DNA of 64,000 nt, taken from assembly GCA_040400005.1 (NCBI GenBank), contig JBBARC010000010.1:1-64000 (forward strand). The letters are read 5' to 3'. The notes under the pieces are model-generated. The model ran no database searches. It saw only the letters and a program-made list of their open reading frames with translations, and was not told the origin of the DNA. The position numbers and the translations under genes are program-made. This document shows positions 42,521 to 51,675 of the stretch, piece after piece. The stretch is from JBBARC01 sp040400005. GTDB taxonomy: Bacteria > Pseudomonadota > Alphaproteobacteria > Acetobacterales > Acetobacteraceae. Within the stretch, counting starts at the first letter, position 1, and every line of letters begins with the position of its first letter.

Positions 42521-43465
42521 ATGGCCCAAGGCCTAAAAGTCGCAGTGCAAATGGACCCCATCGCCGGCATCAACATCGATGGTGACAGCACCTTCGCCCT
42601 GATGCTGGAAGCCCAGCGCCGCGGCCACCTTTTGTGGCACTACGATGTGCGCCGCATGTCGCTGGATGGCCGCAGCCTATCCGCCCGTGCCAACCCCATT
42701 ACCGTGCAGCGCGTGCGCGGCGCGCACTACCAATGCGGCCCAGAAGACACCATCGACCTCGCCACCATGGACGTGGTGCTGATGCGCCAGGACCCGCCTT
42801 TCGACATGGCCTACATCACCGCCACCCACCTGCTAGACCACATCCACCCGCGCACCTTGGTGGTGAACGACCCCACCGCGGTGCGCAACGCCCCGGAAAA
42901 AGTGCTGGTCACTCAATTCGCCGATCTCATGCCGCCCACCCTGATCGCCTGGGATAGCGCAACAATCCGCGATTTCCGCGCCCGCCACCGCGATATCATC
43001 GTCAAGCCGCTGTACGGCAACGGCGGCGCTGGCGTCTTTCGTATCCCTCCCGACGATCAAAACCTGTCATCTTTGCTGGAACTTTTTTTCAGCACCTCGC
43101 GCGAACCGCTCATGGTGCAGCGTTACGAACCCGCCGTGCGCCAAGGCGATAAGCGCATTATTCTGGTCGATGGCGTGCCGATGGGCGCCATCAACCGCGT
43201 ACCCCCGGCGGGGGAGGCGCGGTCTAACATGCATGTCGGCGGTAGGCCGGAACAAAGCGGCTTAACCAAACGCGACATCGAAATCTGCGACCGCATCGCG
43301 CCTTACTTGCGCGATAACGGTTTAATCTTCGTCGGCATTGACGTGATCGGCGACGTGCTGACCGAAATCAACGTCACCTCCCCCACCGGCCTGCAGGAAA
43401 TCGCTCGCTTCGACGGGCTCGATCTCTCCGGTGCTATTTGGGACGCCATCGAAGCTCGCCGTTAG
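42521..43465 (+). CDS. gshB: Glutathione synthetase (GshB)
   Basis: An ATP-grasp ligase joining gamma-glutamylcysteine and glycine. The 314-residue protein has the expected length. VAVQMDPIAGINIDGDSTFALMLEAQRRGH is the N-terminal signature; DVVLMRQDPPFDMAYITATHLLD, the ATP-grasp stretch IVKPLYGNGGAGVFRI, MVQRYEPAVRQGDKRIILVDG and the metal/ATP-binding FVGIDVIGDVLTEINVTSPTGLQEI are intact. GGAG seven bases before ATG 42521 decides the start over TTG 42515. gshA is not in view; ggt nearby could recycle its product. Confidence 0.96.
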   Translation: MAQGLKVAVQMDPIAGINIDGDSTFALMLEAQRRGHLLWHYDVRRMSLDGRSLSARANPITVQRVRGAHYQCGPEDTIDLATMDVVLMRQDPPFDMAYITATHLLDHIHPRTLVVNDPTAVRNAPEKVLVTQFADLMPPTLIAWDSATIRDFRARHRDIIVKPLYGNGGAGVFRIPPDDQNLSSLLELFFSTSREPLMVQRYEPAVRQGDKRIILVDGVPMGAINRVPPAGEARSNMHVGGRPEQSGLTKRDIEICDRIAPYLRDNGLIFVGIDVIGDVLTEINVTSPTGLQEIARFDGLDLSGAIWDAIEARR

Positions 43466-43573
43466 CGCAAGAACGCCCGCGCCGATCTCAAATTACCCAC
43501 CGCAAAACGGAGTGTTGCGGCCCCTGCTTGGCGTCTAAACCGGCACGACCGAAAACCAGGGACCGCCCGCGCC

Positions 43574-44638
43574 ATGAACAGCCCCGCCACCCCACAGCAC
43601 CTCACCGAAGACACCATGTTTGCCCGCGTGCGCGCCCGCGATGGCAGCGCCGATGGGGTGTTTTATGTCGGCGTGCTCAGCACCGGTATTTTCTGCTTCC
43701 CCAGCTGCGCATCGCGCCCGGCTTTGCGCGAAAACCTGCGTTTTTACCCAAGCAGCGACGCCGCCACCCGCGCTGGTTTTCGCCCCTGCCGCCGCTGCCG
43801 ACCCGATTTGCCCTTCCCCGCGCAGCGCATGGCGGCGTTGGTCACCAGCCTGTGCGCAGCTATCAGCGCGGGGGAGGCAGATTTCGCCACCACCGCGCTT
43901 GCCGGCGGGGTGAGCCAGGCTCGGCTAGCCGTAAGTTTTCGCCAAAGCACCGGCCTCACCATTGCGGCTTTCACCGCCGCCACCCGCCACAACGCGGTGC
44001 AGGCAGCGTTGCAGGCGGGTGCCGCGGTGACAACGGCGGCCTATGATGCTGGCTTTGGCTCGTCTGGCCGGTTTTATGCAGCGGCCGATGCCATGCTCGG
44101 GATGACGCCGCTTGCCTATCGCGCCCAAGGCCGAGGCGAGCATATTGCCCACGCCTTTGGCCAAACCACCTTGGGCCTGGTGCTGGTCGCCTGGGCCGGC
44201 CGCGGCATCTGCGCGATCCTGATCGGCGACGACGCGGCAACCCTGCGCGCGGACCTCACCCGCCGCTTTGCCCGCGCCGAGATCGTTGATGCCACCCCCA
44301 CCGATGCCGATTACGTCGCCCAATGTATCCGCCTCATCGAAGAACCCAACGCCGCCCACCACTTGCCGTTAGATATTCGCGGCACCGCGTTTCAGCGCCG
44401 GGTGTGGGCCGCCTTGCGGGAAATCCCGCCAGGCCAAACCAGCAGCTATACACAGATCGCAGCAATCATCGGTGCCCCAAAGGCCGCCCGTGCGGTGGCC
44501 GGCGCCTGTGCCGCCAACGCCCTGGCGGTGGCAGTACCCTGCCACCGCGTGGTGCGCGGTTCGGGTGATCTGGCCGGCTACCGCTGGGGCATCGCACGCA
44601 AACGCGCGTTGCTGGCGCGCGAGGCTGACCACACTTAA
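43574..44638 (+). CDS. ada: Bifunctional Ada: DNA methyl-repair protein and transcriptional activator
   Basis: Repairs alkylated DNA and activates the adaptive response. The 354-residue protein has a zinc-containing N-terminal domain with Cys41 and Cys45 (GIFCFPSC) and Cys72/Cys75 (RPCRRC), Cys41 being the methylphosphotriester acceptor. Then come an AraC-type HTH region (about 85-180: AGGVSQARLAVSFRQSTGLTIAAF, AAYDAGFGSSGRFYAAADAMLGMTP) and the O6-alkylguanine methyltransferase domain with Cys323 in VPCHRVV and GSGDLAGYRWGI. All three modules are complete. It stands alone; alkA/alkB are not present. Confidence 0.95.
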   Translation: MNSPATPQHLTEDTMFARVRARDGSADGVFYVGVLSTGIFCFPSCASRPALRENLRFYPSSDAATRAGFRPCRRCRPDLPFPAQRMAALVTSLCAAISAGEADFATTALAGGVSQARLAVSFRQSTGLTIAAFTAATRHNAVQAALQAGAAVTTAAYDAGFGSSGRFYAAADAMLGMTPLAYRAQGRGEHIAHAFGQTTLGLVLVAWAGRGICAILIGDDAATLRADLTRRFARAEIVDATPTDADYVAQCIRLIEEPNAAHHLPLDIRGTAFQRRVWAALREIPPGQTSSYTQIAAIIGAPKAARAVAGACAANALAVAVPCHRVVRGSGDLAGYRWGIARKRALLAREADHT

Positions 44639-44654
44639 ACACCGCCGTTAAATT

Positions 44655-46925
44655 TCAAAAACTCTTGCGCACCCCAAAGGTAAATGTTCGCGGCCGGTTA
44701 TACGCACCAACTGACCCCAACGGCGTGCCCCCAGCCCCCGGCAAATACGCGGTCGCCAGCAAACTGCCATAACTAAACGCCCGGTAGCGCCTGTTGAGCA
44801 CATTATCCGCCCGAAAACTAAACTCCAAACGGTCGCGCGTGTCAGTCAATGCTAGCCGCAGATCGGCCAGCGCATAATCAGCGCTGGTATTAATGCCTGG
44901 CGCAATCGCGGATTCGCTTAAATACGAGGTCGAGTATTGCAGCTGCGCATCCGCACTGCCGACCCACACATCACTGATACGATGGCTAAACCGCGCCCCC
45001 ATCATGGCGGTAAAGCGCGGCGCGCGCTGCAAACGTTCGCCATCGGTGATATTGGCCTGAGGTTCCAGGGCCGCATTACCGTAAATATCTAAATTGGGCA
45101 AAAGCCGCACATGGCCTTCGGCATCGATGCCTGTCGCATTGGCATTCACCGATCGCACCAAAAAACCCAGCGCCGACGTTGAATAGTAACTATCCTGATA
45201 GCCATCAATGTGCATGTGATACACAGCAAGTGTCGCAAACCCTCGACCCTGCCAAAACCCCTGCTTTATGCCCGCTTCAAACGATGTGGTGATCTCCGGA
45301 CGCACCGCAAATGGATCGGGGCCGGCCGCCCCGAACGCTGCCGTGTTATTGAACGCGCCACTTTTGGTGCCTTGCCCCGCCGCCGTGTAAAGTAAAGTCG
45401 TTGGGGTAAACTGGTCACTCAACACCCCCGAAAAATCAAAGCTGGTATCGTTCAGCGTGCCGTTTATTGGCCCCGGCGGCAGCGGCACGACCAAATTAAT
45501 CGCACTACCGGCATTGCCAAGATTACTCGTGATCGCCTTAGTATAGCGCCCATCCTTATTTTCCTGGCCCAGCCTGCCGCCCAGCGAAAATTTCAGCGTA
45601 TCGCTGACCCGGTAATCACCCTGGGCGAAAGCCGAGTAGGCGGTATCGGTTTGGACAAAATCCTGCACGCCAATGCCTGTGACATTCAGCGCCTTGATCG
45701 ACGGGATTAGGTAAAAATCTTGCAACAGATTGATATACGAAAATTCATCATGGTGATGAAGCGCGTACACCCCGGCCTGATACGAAAACTGATCCCCAAT
45801 AGGTGAAGCATACCGAATTTCCTGCGATGCCTGCGAAAACCCCTCGTGAAACTGGCTGAACACCATCGGCGCCGGGCCGGGGCCGGCATCGGAATCATAG
45901 CCATCGGCGAAGCGATAGGCCGAATAGCCGCTCACCGCACTCAGCGTGGCGCCATTGCCCAACTGCCACACTAGGCGCAGGCTTGGCGCGTAAGAATTTT
46001 GCCGGTCATAGGTTTCACCGTACGGGGCAGATGATTCGTATTTGGTAAAATTGGCGCCACTGGCATCGGGAATGCCATACACGGCCAACAAATCTGGCCT
46101 GCTGGCATGGATCCACTGCATGGCATTGCCAGTGGTTTGTAAATGCCCGGCCTGCATTTTGAACGTCGCGGTTACCTCATCGCTGATTGCCGCAATCACC
46201 GTGCCGCGCAAAACCCAACGCCGCGTGCCGCCTTCATCGCGGTTCATCGTAATATTGCGAACCGTGCCGCCTTCATCGCCGTATAACCCGGCAAGCCTTA
46301 CGTTCACGCGATCGCTGACCGGCAGATCAACCGCAGCTTGCGTTGTGTAACTGCCAAAATTCGCCTCGTAATCACCGGCAAGATCGCCGCTAAATTTTGT
46401 GCCAGGGTCGGCGCTGGCGATGGTAATGGCACCAACACTGGTGTTCTTGCCAAACAACACCCCTTGCGGGCCTTTCACAATCTCAATCTGCTTCACATCA
46501 AACAATGCATCCCGATACTGACGCGCCCGCGGCAGATATACCCCATCCACAAACAACCCAATGGATTGCTCAAACATCTGGTTGGCGGCAGACGTGCCAA
46601 CCCCGCGCACGCTTACCCCGGGCAGCCCGCCAGGCGATTCGTTCATGGTCAACCCCGGCACCGAGCCGGATAGTTGCTTAAGCTCACGAATGCCGCGCCG
46701 GGCGATCGTGGCCCCGGTCACCACGCTGACCGTAACTGGGGTTTTTTCCAAACGCGTGCTGCGCCGCACGGCGGTCACCACCACTTCCTCGACACCATTT
46801 GGTGTTGGCGCGGCAGGGCTTGCCGCGAAAGCAGGCACCGCCGCGAGCAACGTTGTGCCGGTCAGAACAAAGCGGCGAAGGCCGGTCAGAACAAAGCGGC
46901 GAAGGCCGCCTCGGGTCGCGATCAT
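44655..46925 (-). CDS. TonB-dependent outer-membrane receptor
   Basis: A 22-strand beta-barrel receptor for active uptake. The 756-residue protein has a signal peptide, a TonB box-like EEVVVTAVRR, a plug domain (GVSVRGVGTSA, FVDGVYLPRARQYRDALFDVKQIEIVKGPQGVLFGKNTSVGAITIAS), a barrel with typical alternating strands, and a C-terminal aromatic end (YNRPRTFTFGVRKSF) for BAM recognition. This style is common among sphingomonad-like receptors for plant or aromatic compounds. ATG 46925 follows the upstream hydrolase stop by one base; ATG 46937 is an alternative. Sharing an operon with the hydrolase, it is probably the importer of the cluster's substrate. Confidence 0.9.
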   Translation of the reverse strand: MIATRGGLRRFVLTGLRRFVLTGTTLLAAVPAFAASPAAPTPNGVEEVVVTAVRRSTRLEKTPVTVSVVTGATIARRGIRELKQLSGSVPGLTMNESPGGLPGVSVRGVGTSAANQMFEQSIGLFVDGVYLPRARQYRDALFDVKQIEIVKGPQGVLFGKNTSVGAITIASADPGTKFSGDLAGDYEANFGSYTTQAAVDLPVSDRVNVRLAGLYGDEGGTVRNITMNRDEGGTRRWVLRGTVIAAISDEVTATFKMQAGHLQTTGNAMQWIHASRPDLLAVYGIPDASGANFTKYESSAPYGETYDRQNSYAPSLRLVWQLGNGATLSAVSGYSAYRFADGYDSDAGPGPAPMVFSQFHEGFSQASQEIRYASPIGDQFSYQAGVYALHHHDEFSYINLLQDFYLIPSIKALNVTGIGVQDFVQTDTAYSAFAQGDYRVSDTLKFSLGGRLGQENKDGRYTKAITSNLGNAGSAINLVVPLPPGPINGTLNDTSFDFSGVLSDQFTPTTLLYTAAGQGTKSGAFNNTAAFGAAGPDPFAVRPEITTSFEAGIKQGFWQGRGFATLAVYHMHIDGYQDSYYSTSALGFLVRSVNANATGIDAEGHVRLLPNLDIYGNAALEPQANITDGERLQRAPRFTAMMGARFSHRISDVWVGSADAQLQYSTSYLSESAIAPGINTSADYALADLRLALTDTRDRLEFSFRADNVLNRRYRAFSYGSLLATAYLPGAGGTPLGSVGAYNRPRTFTFGVRKSF
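46859..46906 (-). repeat. Exact 24-bp tandem duplication in the receptor's signal peptide
   Basis: A 24-base unit (plus-strand beginning CGGTCAGAACAAAGCGG) occurs twice without a mismatch at 46859-46882 and 46883-46906, duplicating the octapeptide LRRFVLTG within the signal peptide. Perfect identity suggests a recent slippage event. Confidence 0.9.
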
Positions 46926-46926
46926 G

Positions 46927-48090
46927 TCAAAAACCATGCGCGTCAAGCCATCCTGTGACAATACCCACCGCTTGCGGCAGTAGATCCATCCGATCGATAT
47001 AATAATGATCAGCCCCCACGACATCGTGGTAAGCCTTATCGGCGCTCGCCAACGCCGCAAATAACCGGTGTGCATGGCTAGGCGTGCAGGCCAAATCGGC
47101 CGTGTTATTCACCACAAGGGCAGGGCAGGTCAGACGCCCCGCATTGATGATGCCGTTGGCCGCACTATCATCATAACTCCATTGCGAAAGCCAAGACCGC
47201 AGCGTGGTAAACCGGGCCAATCCCACCGGCCCATCATTAGCGGTTTTCGGATCGCCCAAATAGCATGTGTAAGGTTTGCGATCGGATGGGTCCTGCGTGG
47301 GGTCGGTCCAGCGCACATCGGCCATCGTGCCGTAGACACAAAACGGCCGCTCCCTACCGGCATCACCAGCGGCGGCAAGCTCTGCCAACGTGGCCCGCAC
47401 GCGCGCCGTAATGCGCCGGTTACGGGCAATTTGGGCGGCGCGGAATTCGGCGACAAACCCTGCCGTGTAGGGCGGTTGATTTGGGTTTGCGCCGTCATAA
47501 ACATTCAGACTTTTATCGCGCACGAACGGCGTATCTTCATCAAGGATAGATGGGTCAAGCCACTGGGTTAATGTCACAGATCGCGAAATATGGGCTGCCA
47601 GTAGCATAATTCCATCCGCCACCGGCAAGCGTGCTGCCACCAAATCCACCGCGTCGCCCGCCGGCGTGCGGGTAATGGTCGGGCGGCACGCCTGATCCTG
47701 ATACAGCAGCGATAACGACCCGCCCCCCGACCAGCCACCCAAAACAACCCGCGTATAGCCAAACCGACGTTTCAGATCATCGATGCACGCCCCCAAATCT
47801 AGCACGCATTTTTCCATAATTAGGGCTGCATCATTGCCCCTGTACCGCGTGTTGCAATAAATCACATGCCGGCCCGCCGCCGCCAGCGCGGTCACCAAGG
47901 GCAGAAAAGACCCGCCGCCGATCGGGTGGCTGAACAGGATCACGGTTTTACCAGCGCCAGTGCTGTCGCTATCCGCCGGGCGGATGCGCATACATTCCAC
48001 AAACACCTGGCCCGATATGCCGCCATAGACATCTTTTAGTGTGCTGGCGTCAGCGTGCACAAATCCGTAAGGTTCGCGCATAACGGCCAT
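46927..48090 (-). CDS. Alpha/beta hydrolase (esterase/acyl-hydrolase type)
   Basis: The 387-residue protein has the nucleophile motif GGWSGGGSLSLLY (Ser in GWSGG), a preceding oxyanion segment FSHPIGGGSF, and late Asp/His candidates in NNTADLACTPSHAH and VVGADHYYIDRMDLL. No signal peptide is seen. ATG 48090 has GGGGA seven bases upstream, better than ATG 48117 or the TTG further up. In context with a monooxygenase of Baeyer-Villiger type about 4 kb away, it could hydrolyse the ester or lactone produced. First gene of a unit with the TonB receptor; divergent from the TetR gene. Confidence 0.78.
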   Translation of the reverse strand: MAVMREPYGFVHADASTLKDVYGGISGQVFVECMRIRPADSDSTGAGKTVILFSHPIGGGSFLPLVTALAAAGRHVIYCNTRYRGNDAALIMEKCVLDLGACIDDLKRRFGYTRVVLGGWSGGGSLSLLYQDQACRPTITRTPAGDAVDLVAARLPVADGIMLLAAHISRSVTLTQWLDPSILDEDTPFVRDKSLNVYDGANPNQPPYTAGFVAEFRAAQIARNRRITARVRATLAELAAAGDAGRERPFCVYGTMADVRWTDPTQDPSDRKPYTCYLGDPKTANDGPVGLARFTTLRSWLSQWSYDDSAANGIINAGRLTCPALVVNNTADLACTPSHAHRLFAALASADKAYHDVVGADHYYIDRMDLLPQAVGIVTGWLDAHGF

Positions 48091-48160
48091 TTTTCTGTCC
48101 CCACTCCCCACGCGCATTTTGTGGTGGCATTCTTGCAAACCGGCGCGTTCTTGGCTAAAT

Positions 48161-48177
48161 AGTCAGGGAAACTGATT
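48161..48177. promoter_or_regulatory. Candidate TetR operator in the hydrolase/tetR divergent gap
   Basis: AGTCAG and CTGATT form an imperfect dyad (five of six positions) around GGAAA, 12 bases before the tetR ATG and about 75 bases before the hydrolase start. This is the usual position for a TetR-family autoregulatory site; the assignment is inference. Confidence 0.4.
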
Positions 48178-48189
48178 TGAAAGTCAATA

Positions 48190-48858
48190 ATGCCGTTGCA
48201 AGCTGCGCCCGGCCAAGCTAACGCCCGCAAAGGTGAGCAAACCGCCGCCCGCATTCTGGATGTGGCGCTGGAACAATTTTCGCGCCTGGGCTTTGAACGT
48301 GCTACGTTAAACGATATTGCGGCGGCGGCAGGCGTATCGGCGCCAACGCTACACTATCATTTTGTCGATAAGGCCGATCTGTGGCAGCGCGCCATGTGGC
48401 AATTGCGTGATGTTATCGCCCGTGAAGAACAGCTTTTGCAGGTGGCGGCCGATGCCACGCCACTGGCCTTGCTGCGCATGGCGATGCGACTGTTCATTCG
48501 CATCAGTTGGGATCACCCGGCCCTGGGCCGCATTGTGATGCTAGAAGGCATGGCCGGTGGCGAGCGCCTGGCCTGGCTCGACAAGCACCTGATCGGCGCG
48601 CGCAACCGGCGCATCACCGCCATTGCCGCCGCCGCCATTGCCGCCGGCGAGCTGCAAGATTTTCCACCCGCCCATATTGTTATCACCCTGCAAATGGCCG
48701 CCGCCAGCCTAGTAACATTGGCGCCCTTGATGAAAACCAGTTTTGGTATCAACAGCCAAACCGCCACCACCCGTGCCGCCCATGAACGCATGATGGTGGA
48801 TGCTATTCTGGCCGGCTTCATGGTCCGCCCTCCCGCGAAAACAAAGGCAAAACGATGA
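48190..48858 (+). CDS. TetR-family transcriptional regulator
   Basis: The 222-residue repressor-type protein has a TetR HTH at about 18-64 (RILDVALEQFSRLGFERATLNDIAAAAGVSAPTLHYHFVDKADLW) and a helical ligand-binding C-terminal domain. It overlaps the VOC gene by ATGA and is divergent from the hydrolase/receptor pair, so it probably controls both transcription units in response to the substrate or a CoA intermediate. Confidence 0.9.
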   Translation: MPLQAAPGQANARKGEQTAARILDVALEQFSRLGFERATLNDIAAAAGVSAPTLHYHFVDKADLWQRAMWQLRDVIAREEQLLQVAADATPLALLRMAMRLFIRISWDHPALGRIVMLEGMAGGERLAWLDKHLIGARNRRITAIAAAAIAAGELQDFPPAHIVITLQMAAASLVTLAPLMKTSFGINSQTATTRAAHERMMVDAILAGFMVRPPAKTKAKR

Positions 48859-49574
48859 AACAGCATATCAATGGCGTGCATCATTTGGCGGTGATGGCGG
48901 CCGACATCAAAACCCATATCGCATTTTTCGCCGATGTGCTGGGTTGCCCGCTGGTCGCACTGTTTCCCATGCACGGCGTGGCGGGTGGGCTGCATGCGTT
49001 TTTGCGATTGAACGATTACTGCTATTTTTCAATTGTGCAATTACCTGGTGTGGATGGCATACCCATAGAGATTGGCAAAACCCATGCCGGCACCGGCGCG
49101 GGCGTGTCGGCCGCCGGCACCTTGCAACATTTGGCGTTTAGCGCGGCAAACCCAGCAGCCTTACTGGCCATGCGCGATCGTATCCGCGCCCACGGTGTTA
49201 ACGTGCTGGGGCCGATTGATCACGGCATGTGCCAGTCGATTTATTTCGCTGGCCCCGATCACCTGACGCTCGAAATCGCAACATCCGCGGTTGCCATCGA
49301 CCCGCGTGCCTGGACCGATCCCGCAACCGTGGCGCTGGCCGGCATTTCCCCCGAGGAATGCGCCCGCTTCGCCGCCCCCGCGCCCTACAACGGCCCAACC
49401 CCGGTGGCCCAACCGCCGTACGATGCCAGCAAGCCCCACCAAAGCTTCCCCGATAAAATCTACCGCGCTATGCTGGCAGCGCCTGATGAGGTGGTCGCCG
49501 CAGGCGGTTCGTATGCCGAGCCGCCAGTAAAACTAGAACCGCAAAGCGAAGGGCTTGATGATGCCGGCGACTAA
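48855..49574 (+). CDS. VOC-superfamily (glyoxalase/dioxygenase-like) protein
   Basis: The 239-residue protein has vicinal-oxygen-chelate modules: MKQHINGVHHLAVMAADIKTHIAFFADVLG (His of VHHLAV as metal ligand), later LQHLAFSAANPAALLAMRDRIRAHGV (second His) and IYFAGPDHLTLEIA (Glu ligand). The ~70-residue C-terminal tail is hydrophilic and Pro-rich. VOC enzymes include extradiol dioxygenases, isomerases and epimerases; this one resembles none specifically. It is embedded between tetR and the HMG-CoA-lyase-like gene with overlaps on both sides, so it should serve the same pathway. Confidence 0.8.
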   Translation: MKQHINGVHHLAVMAADIKTHIAFFADVLGCPLVALFPMHGVAGGLHAFLRLNDYCYFSIVQLPGVDGIPIEIGKTHAGTGAGVSAAGTLQHLAFSAANPAALLAMRDRIRAHGVNVLGPIDHGMCQSIYFAGPDHLTLEIATSAVAIDPRAWTDPATVALAGISPEECARFAAPAPYNGPTPVAQPPYDASKPHQSFPDKIYRAMLAAPDEVVAAGGSYAEPPVKLEPQSEGLDDAGD

Positions 49575-50484
49575 GCTGCCAGTGATAGACATCGTTGAAG
49601 TTGGCGCGCGCGACGGGCTACAAAACGAAAAAGCCATTTTGCCAATCGCGGCTCGGCTGGACCTCATCGCGCGCTTGGTCGCCGCCGGCAGCCGCCGCTT
49701 GGAGGTTGCAAGTTTTGTCGATCCCGCCCGTGTGCCGCAAATGGCTGGTGCCGAAGAATTGGCGCACGCATTGCCGATTTTGCCCGGGGTTACCTATATC
49801 GGCTTGGTGCTCAACAAACGCGGCGCCCTGCGCGCACTGGAAACGCCGCTGCAGGAACTGGGCGCCGTGGTGCCGCTGAGCGATACATTTGGTATGCGCA
49901 ATCAAGGCAAAACCATGGCGCAGTGCGCAACCATTGCCGGCGAAATTGCGGCACTGGCCCGCGCCAATGGCAGGCGCTTTCAAATTACCCTGTCGGTTGC
50001 TTATGGCTGCCCGTTTGAAGGTGAAATCCCCGCCCAGCGTGTGGTGGACATGGCGCGCCAGCTTGCCGCCTTTGCGCCGCACGAAATTGCCATTGCCGAT
50101 ACCATTGGCATGGCGGCCCCTACCGAAGTTTCTGCCTTGATCAGCACAGTGCGTGCTGCCATCGCCCCAATCCCGGTGCGCGCCCATTTTCACGATACCC
50201 GCAACACCGGCATCGCCAATGTGTGGGCGGCGATCGGCGCAGGTGCCACCACCATTGATAGCGCGGTCGGCGGCTTGGGCGGCTGCCCGTTTGCACCGGG
50301 GGCGGCCGGTAATGTCGCCAGCGAAGATGTCGCCTACATGCTGGCGCGCAGTGGATTTGCCACCGGCATCGATCTGCCAGCGATGATTGCCACCGCTCAT
50401 TGGCTGCAAGGTCAAATCGGCCGGCCGGTGGTCAGCGCCCTGTCGCGCGCACCGGCGTTTCCTCCAGAGTTTCGGGCACCATGA
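49561..50484 (+). CDS. Hydroxymethylglutaryl-CoA lyase family enzyme
   Basis: Catalyses retro-aldol (Claisen-type) cleavage of a 3-hydroxy-acyl-CoA; the canonical reaction is HMG-CoA to acetyl-CoA plus acetoacetate. The 307-residue TIM-barrel protein has the metal/substrate motif VEVGARDGLQNEKAILP, LEVASFVDPARVPQMA, the paired metal His in RAHFHDTRNTGIAN, and the active-site Cys loop SAVGGLGGCPFAPGAAGNVASEDVAYML. ATG 49561 has AAGGG at best spacing; ATG 49558 is adjacent. The gene overlaps the VOC gene's 3' end and the CoA-transferase start (ATGA). Confidence 0.88.
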   Translation: MPATKLPVIDIVEVGARDGLQNEKAILPIAARLDLIARLVAAGSRRLEVASFVDPARVPQMAGAEELAHALPILPGVTYIGLVLNKRGALRALETPLQELGAVVPLSDTFGMRNQGKTMAQCATIAGEIAALARANGRRFQITLSVAYGCPFEGEIPAQRVVDMARQLAAFAPHEIAIADTIGMAAPTEVSALISTVRAAIAPIPVRAHFHDTRNTGIANVWAAIGAGATTIDSAVGGLGGCPFAPGAAGNVASEDVAYMLARSGFATGIDLPAMIATAHWLQGQIGRPVVSALSRAPAFPPEFRAP

Positions 50485-51662
50485 CCGGCGCGCTGCACGG
50501 TATTCGCGTGGTTGAAATGGGCCAGCTGATTGCAGGACCCTTTTGCGGCCAGTTGTTGGGCGATATGGGCGCCGAGGTGATCAAAATAGAACCCCCCGGC
50601 GCGGGCGACCCCATGCGCACCTGGGGCAACGGCACCCCGGTGTGGTGGCAGGTGATTGCGCGCAACAAAAAATCACTGTCGTTGGATTTGCGCCAACCCG
50701 CAGGCCAAAACATCGCGCGCCGCCTGATTGCCACCACCGATATTCTGGTCGAAAATTTCCGTCCCGGCACGCTGGAAGGCTGGGGCATGGATGTGGCCCG
50801 GCTACACGCTGAAAATCCTGGGCTGATTATTGTGCGCATGTCGGGCTACGGCCAAACCGGGCCCTATGCCGACCGGGTGGGCTTTGGCCTGATTGGGGAA
50901 GCCATGGGCGGCTGGCGCTATCTGGTCGGTGACCCCGATCGGCCGCCGTCGCGCATGGGGGTATCGATCGGCGATAGTTTGGCCGCCACCTATGGCTGTA
51001 TGGGGGCGCTGGCGGCACTGCATCATCGGCACAAAACTGGGCAGGGCCAAGTGGTGGATGCCGCCTTGTACGAATCCGTGCTGCAAGTGATGGAAGGGTT
51101 AATCCCGGAATACACAACTTCCGGGCATATCCGGGAACGATCGGGGGCGTTCCTGCCCGGCATTGCGCCATCCAACGTCTATCCATGCGCCGATGGCGAT
51201 ATTTTGATCGGCGCCAACCAGGATGGTATTTTCAAACGCTTATGCGCAGCGATGGGCCAGCCGCATCTGGCAACCGACCCAAAATTTGCCACCCACGAAG
51301 CCCGCGGCGCCCGCCAAATGGAACTGGATGGGATGATCGCCGCATGGACCCACCCGCAAACCGTGGCCGCGGTAGAGGCGCTGATGCTGGCCCATAGCGT
51401 GCCGGCCGGCCGCCTATACCGCGCGCCCGATATGCTCGCCGACCCCCATTTTGCCGCGCGCGAGGCGATTATTTCGGTGGAACACCCCAGCTTGCCGGGC
51501 CTAAAAATGCAAAACGTGTTCCCCAAATTGTCGGTTACCCCCGGTGCTGTGCGTGGCTTAGCGCCCGCAACCCCTGGGCACGACAATGCTGAGATTTTGG
51601 GCAGTATTTTGGGCCTGGATGCGGCAACCCAGGCCCAGCTGGCACGCGACGGGGTAACCTGA
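50481..51662 (+). CDS. CaiB/BaiF (family III) CoA transferase
   Basis: Transfers CoA between carboxylic acids through an aspartyl-CoA anhydride. The 393-residue protein begins MTGALHGIRVVEMGQLIAGPFCGQLLGDMGAEVIKIEPPGAGDPMR, continues with LDLRQPAGQNIARRLIATTDILVENFRPGTLEGWG, and carries the likely catalytic Asp in the GQGQVVDAALYESVLQ block or the GYGQTGPYA loop region. Paired with an HMG-CoA lyase it parallels succinyl-CoA:hydroxymethylglutarate CoA transferase, which activates the acid for cleavage; other branched diacids are possible. ATG 50481 overlaps the lyase stop codon. Last gene of the tetR-voc-lyase-transferase unit. Confidence 0.9.
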   Translation: MTGALHGIRVVEMGQLIAGPFCGQLLGDMGAEVIKIEPPGAGDPMRTWGNGTPVWWQVIARNKKSLSLDLRQPAGQNIARRLIATTDILVENFRPGTLEGWGMDVARLHAENPGLIIVRMSGYGQTGPYADRVGFGLIGEAMGGWRYLVGDPDRPPSRMGVSIGDSLAATYGCMGALAALHHRHKTGQGQVVDAALYESVLQVMEGLIPEYTTSGHIRERSGAFLPGIAPSNVYPCADGDILIGANQDGIFKRLCAAMGQPHLATDPKFATHEARGARQMELDGMIAAWTHPQTVAAVEALMLAHSVPAGRLYRAPDMLADPHFAAREAIISVEHPSLPGLKMQNVFPKLSVTPGAVRGLAPATPGHDNAEILGSILGLDAATQAQLARDGVT

Positions 51663-51675
51663 CCCCCGATTGGTT

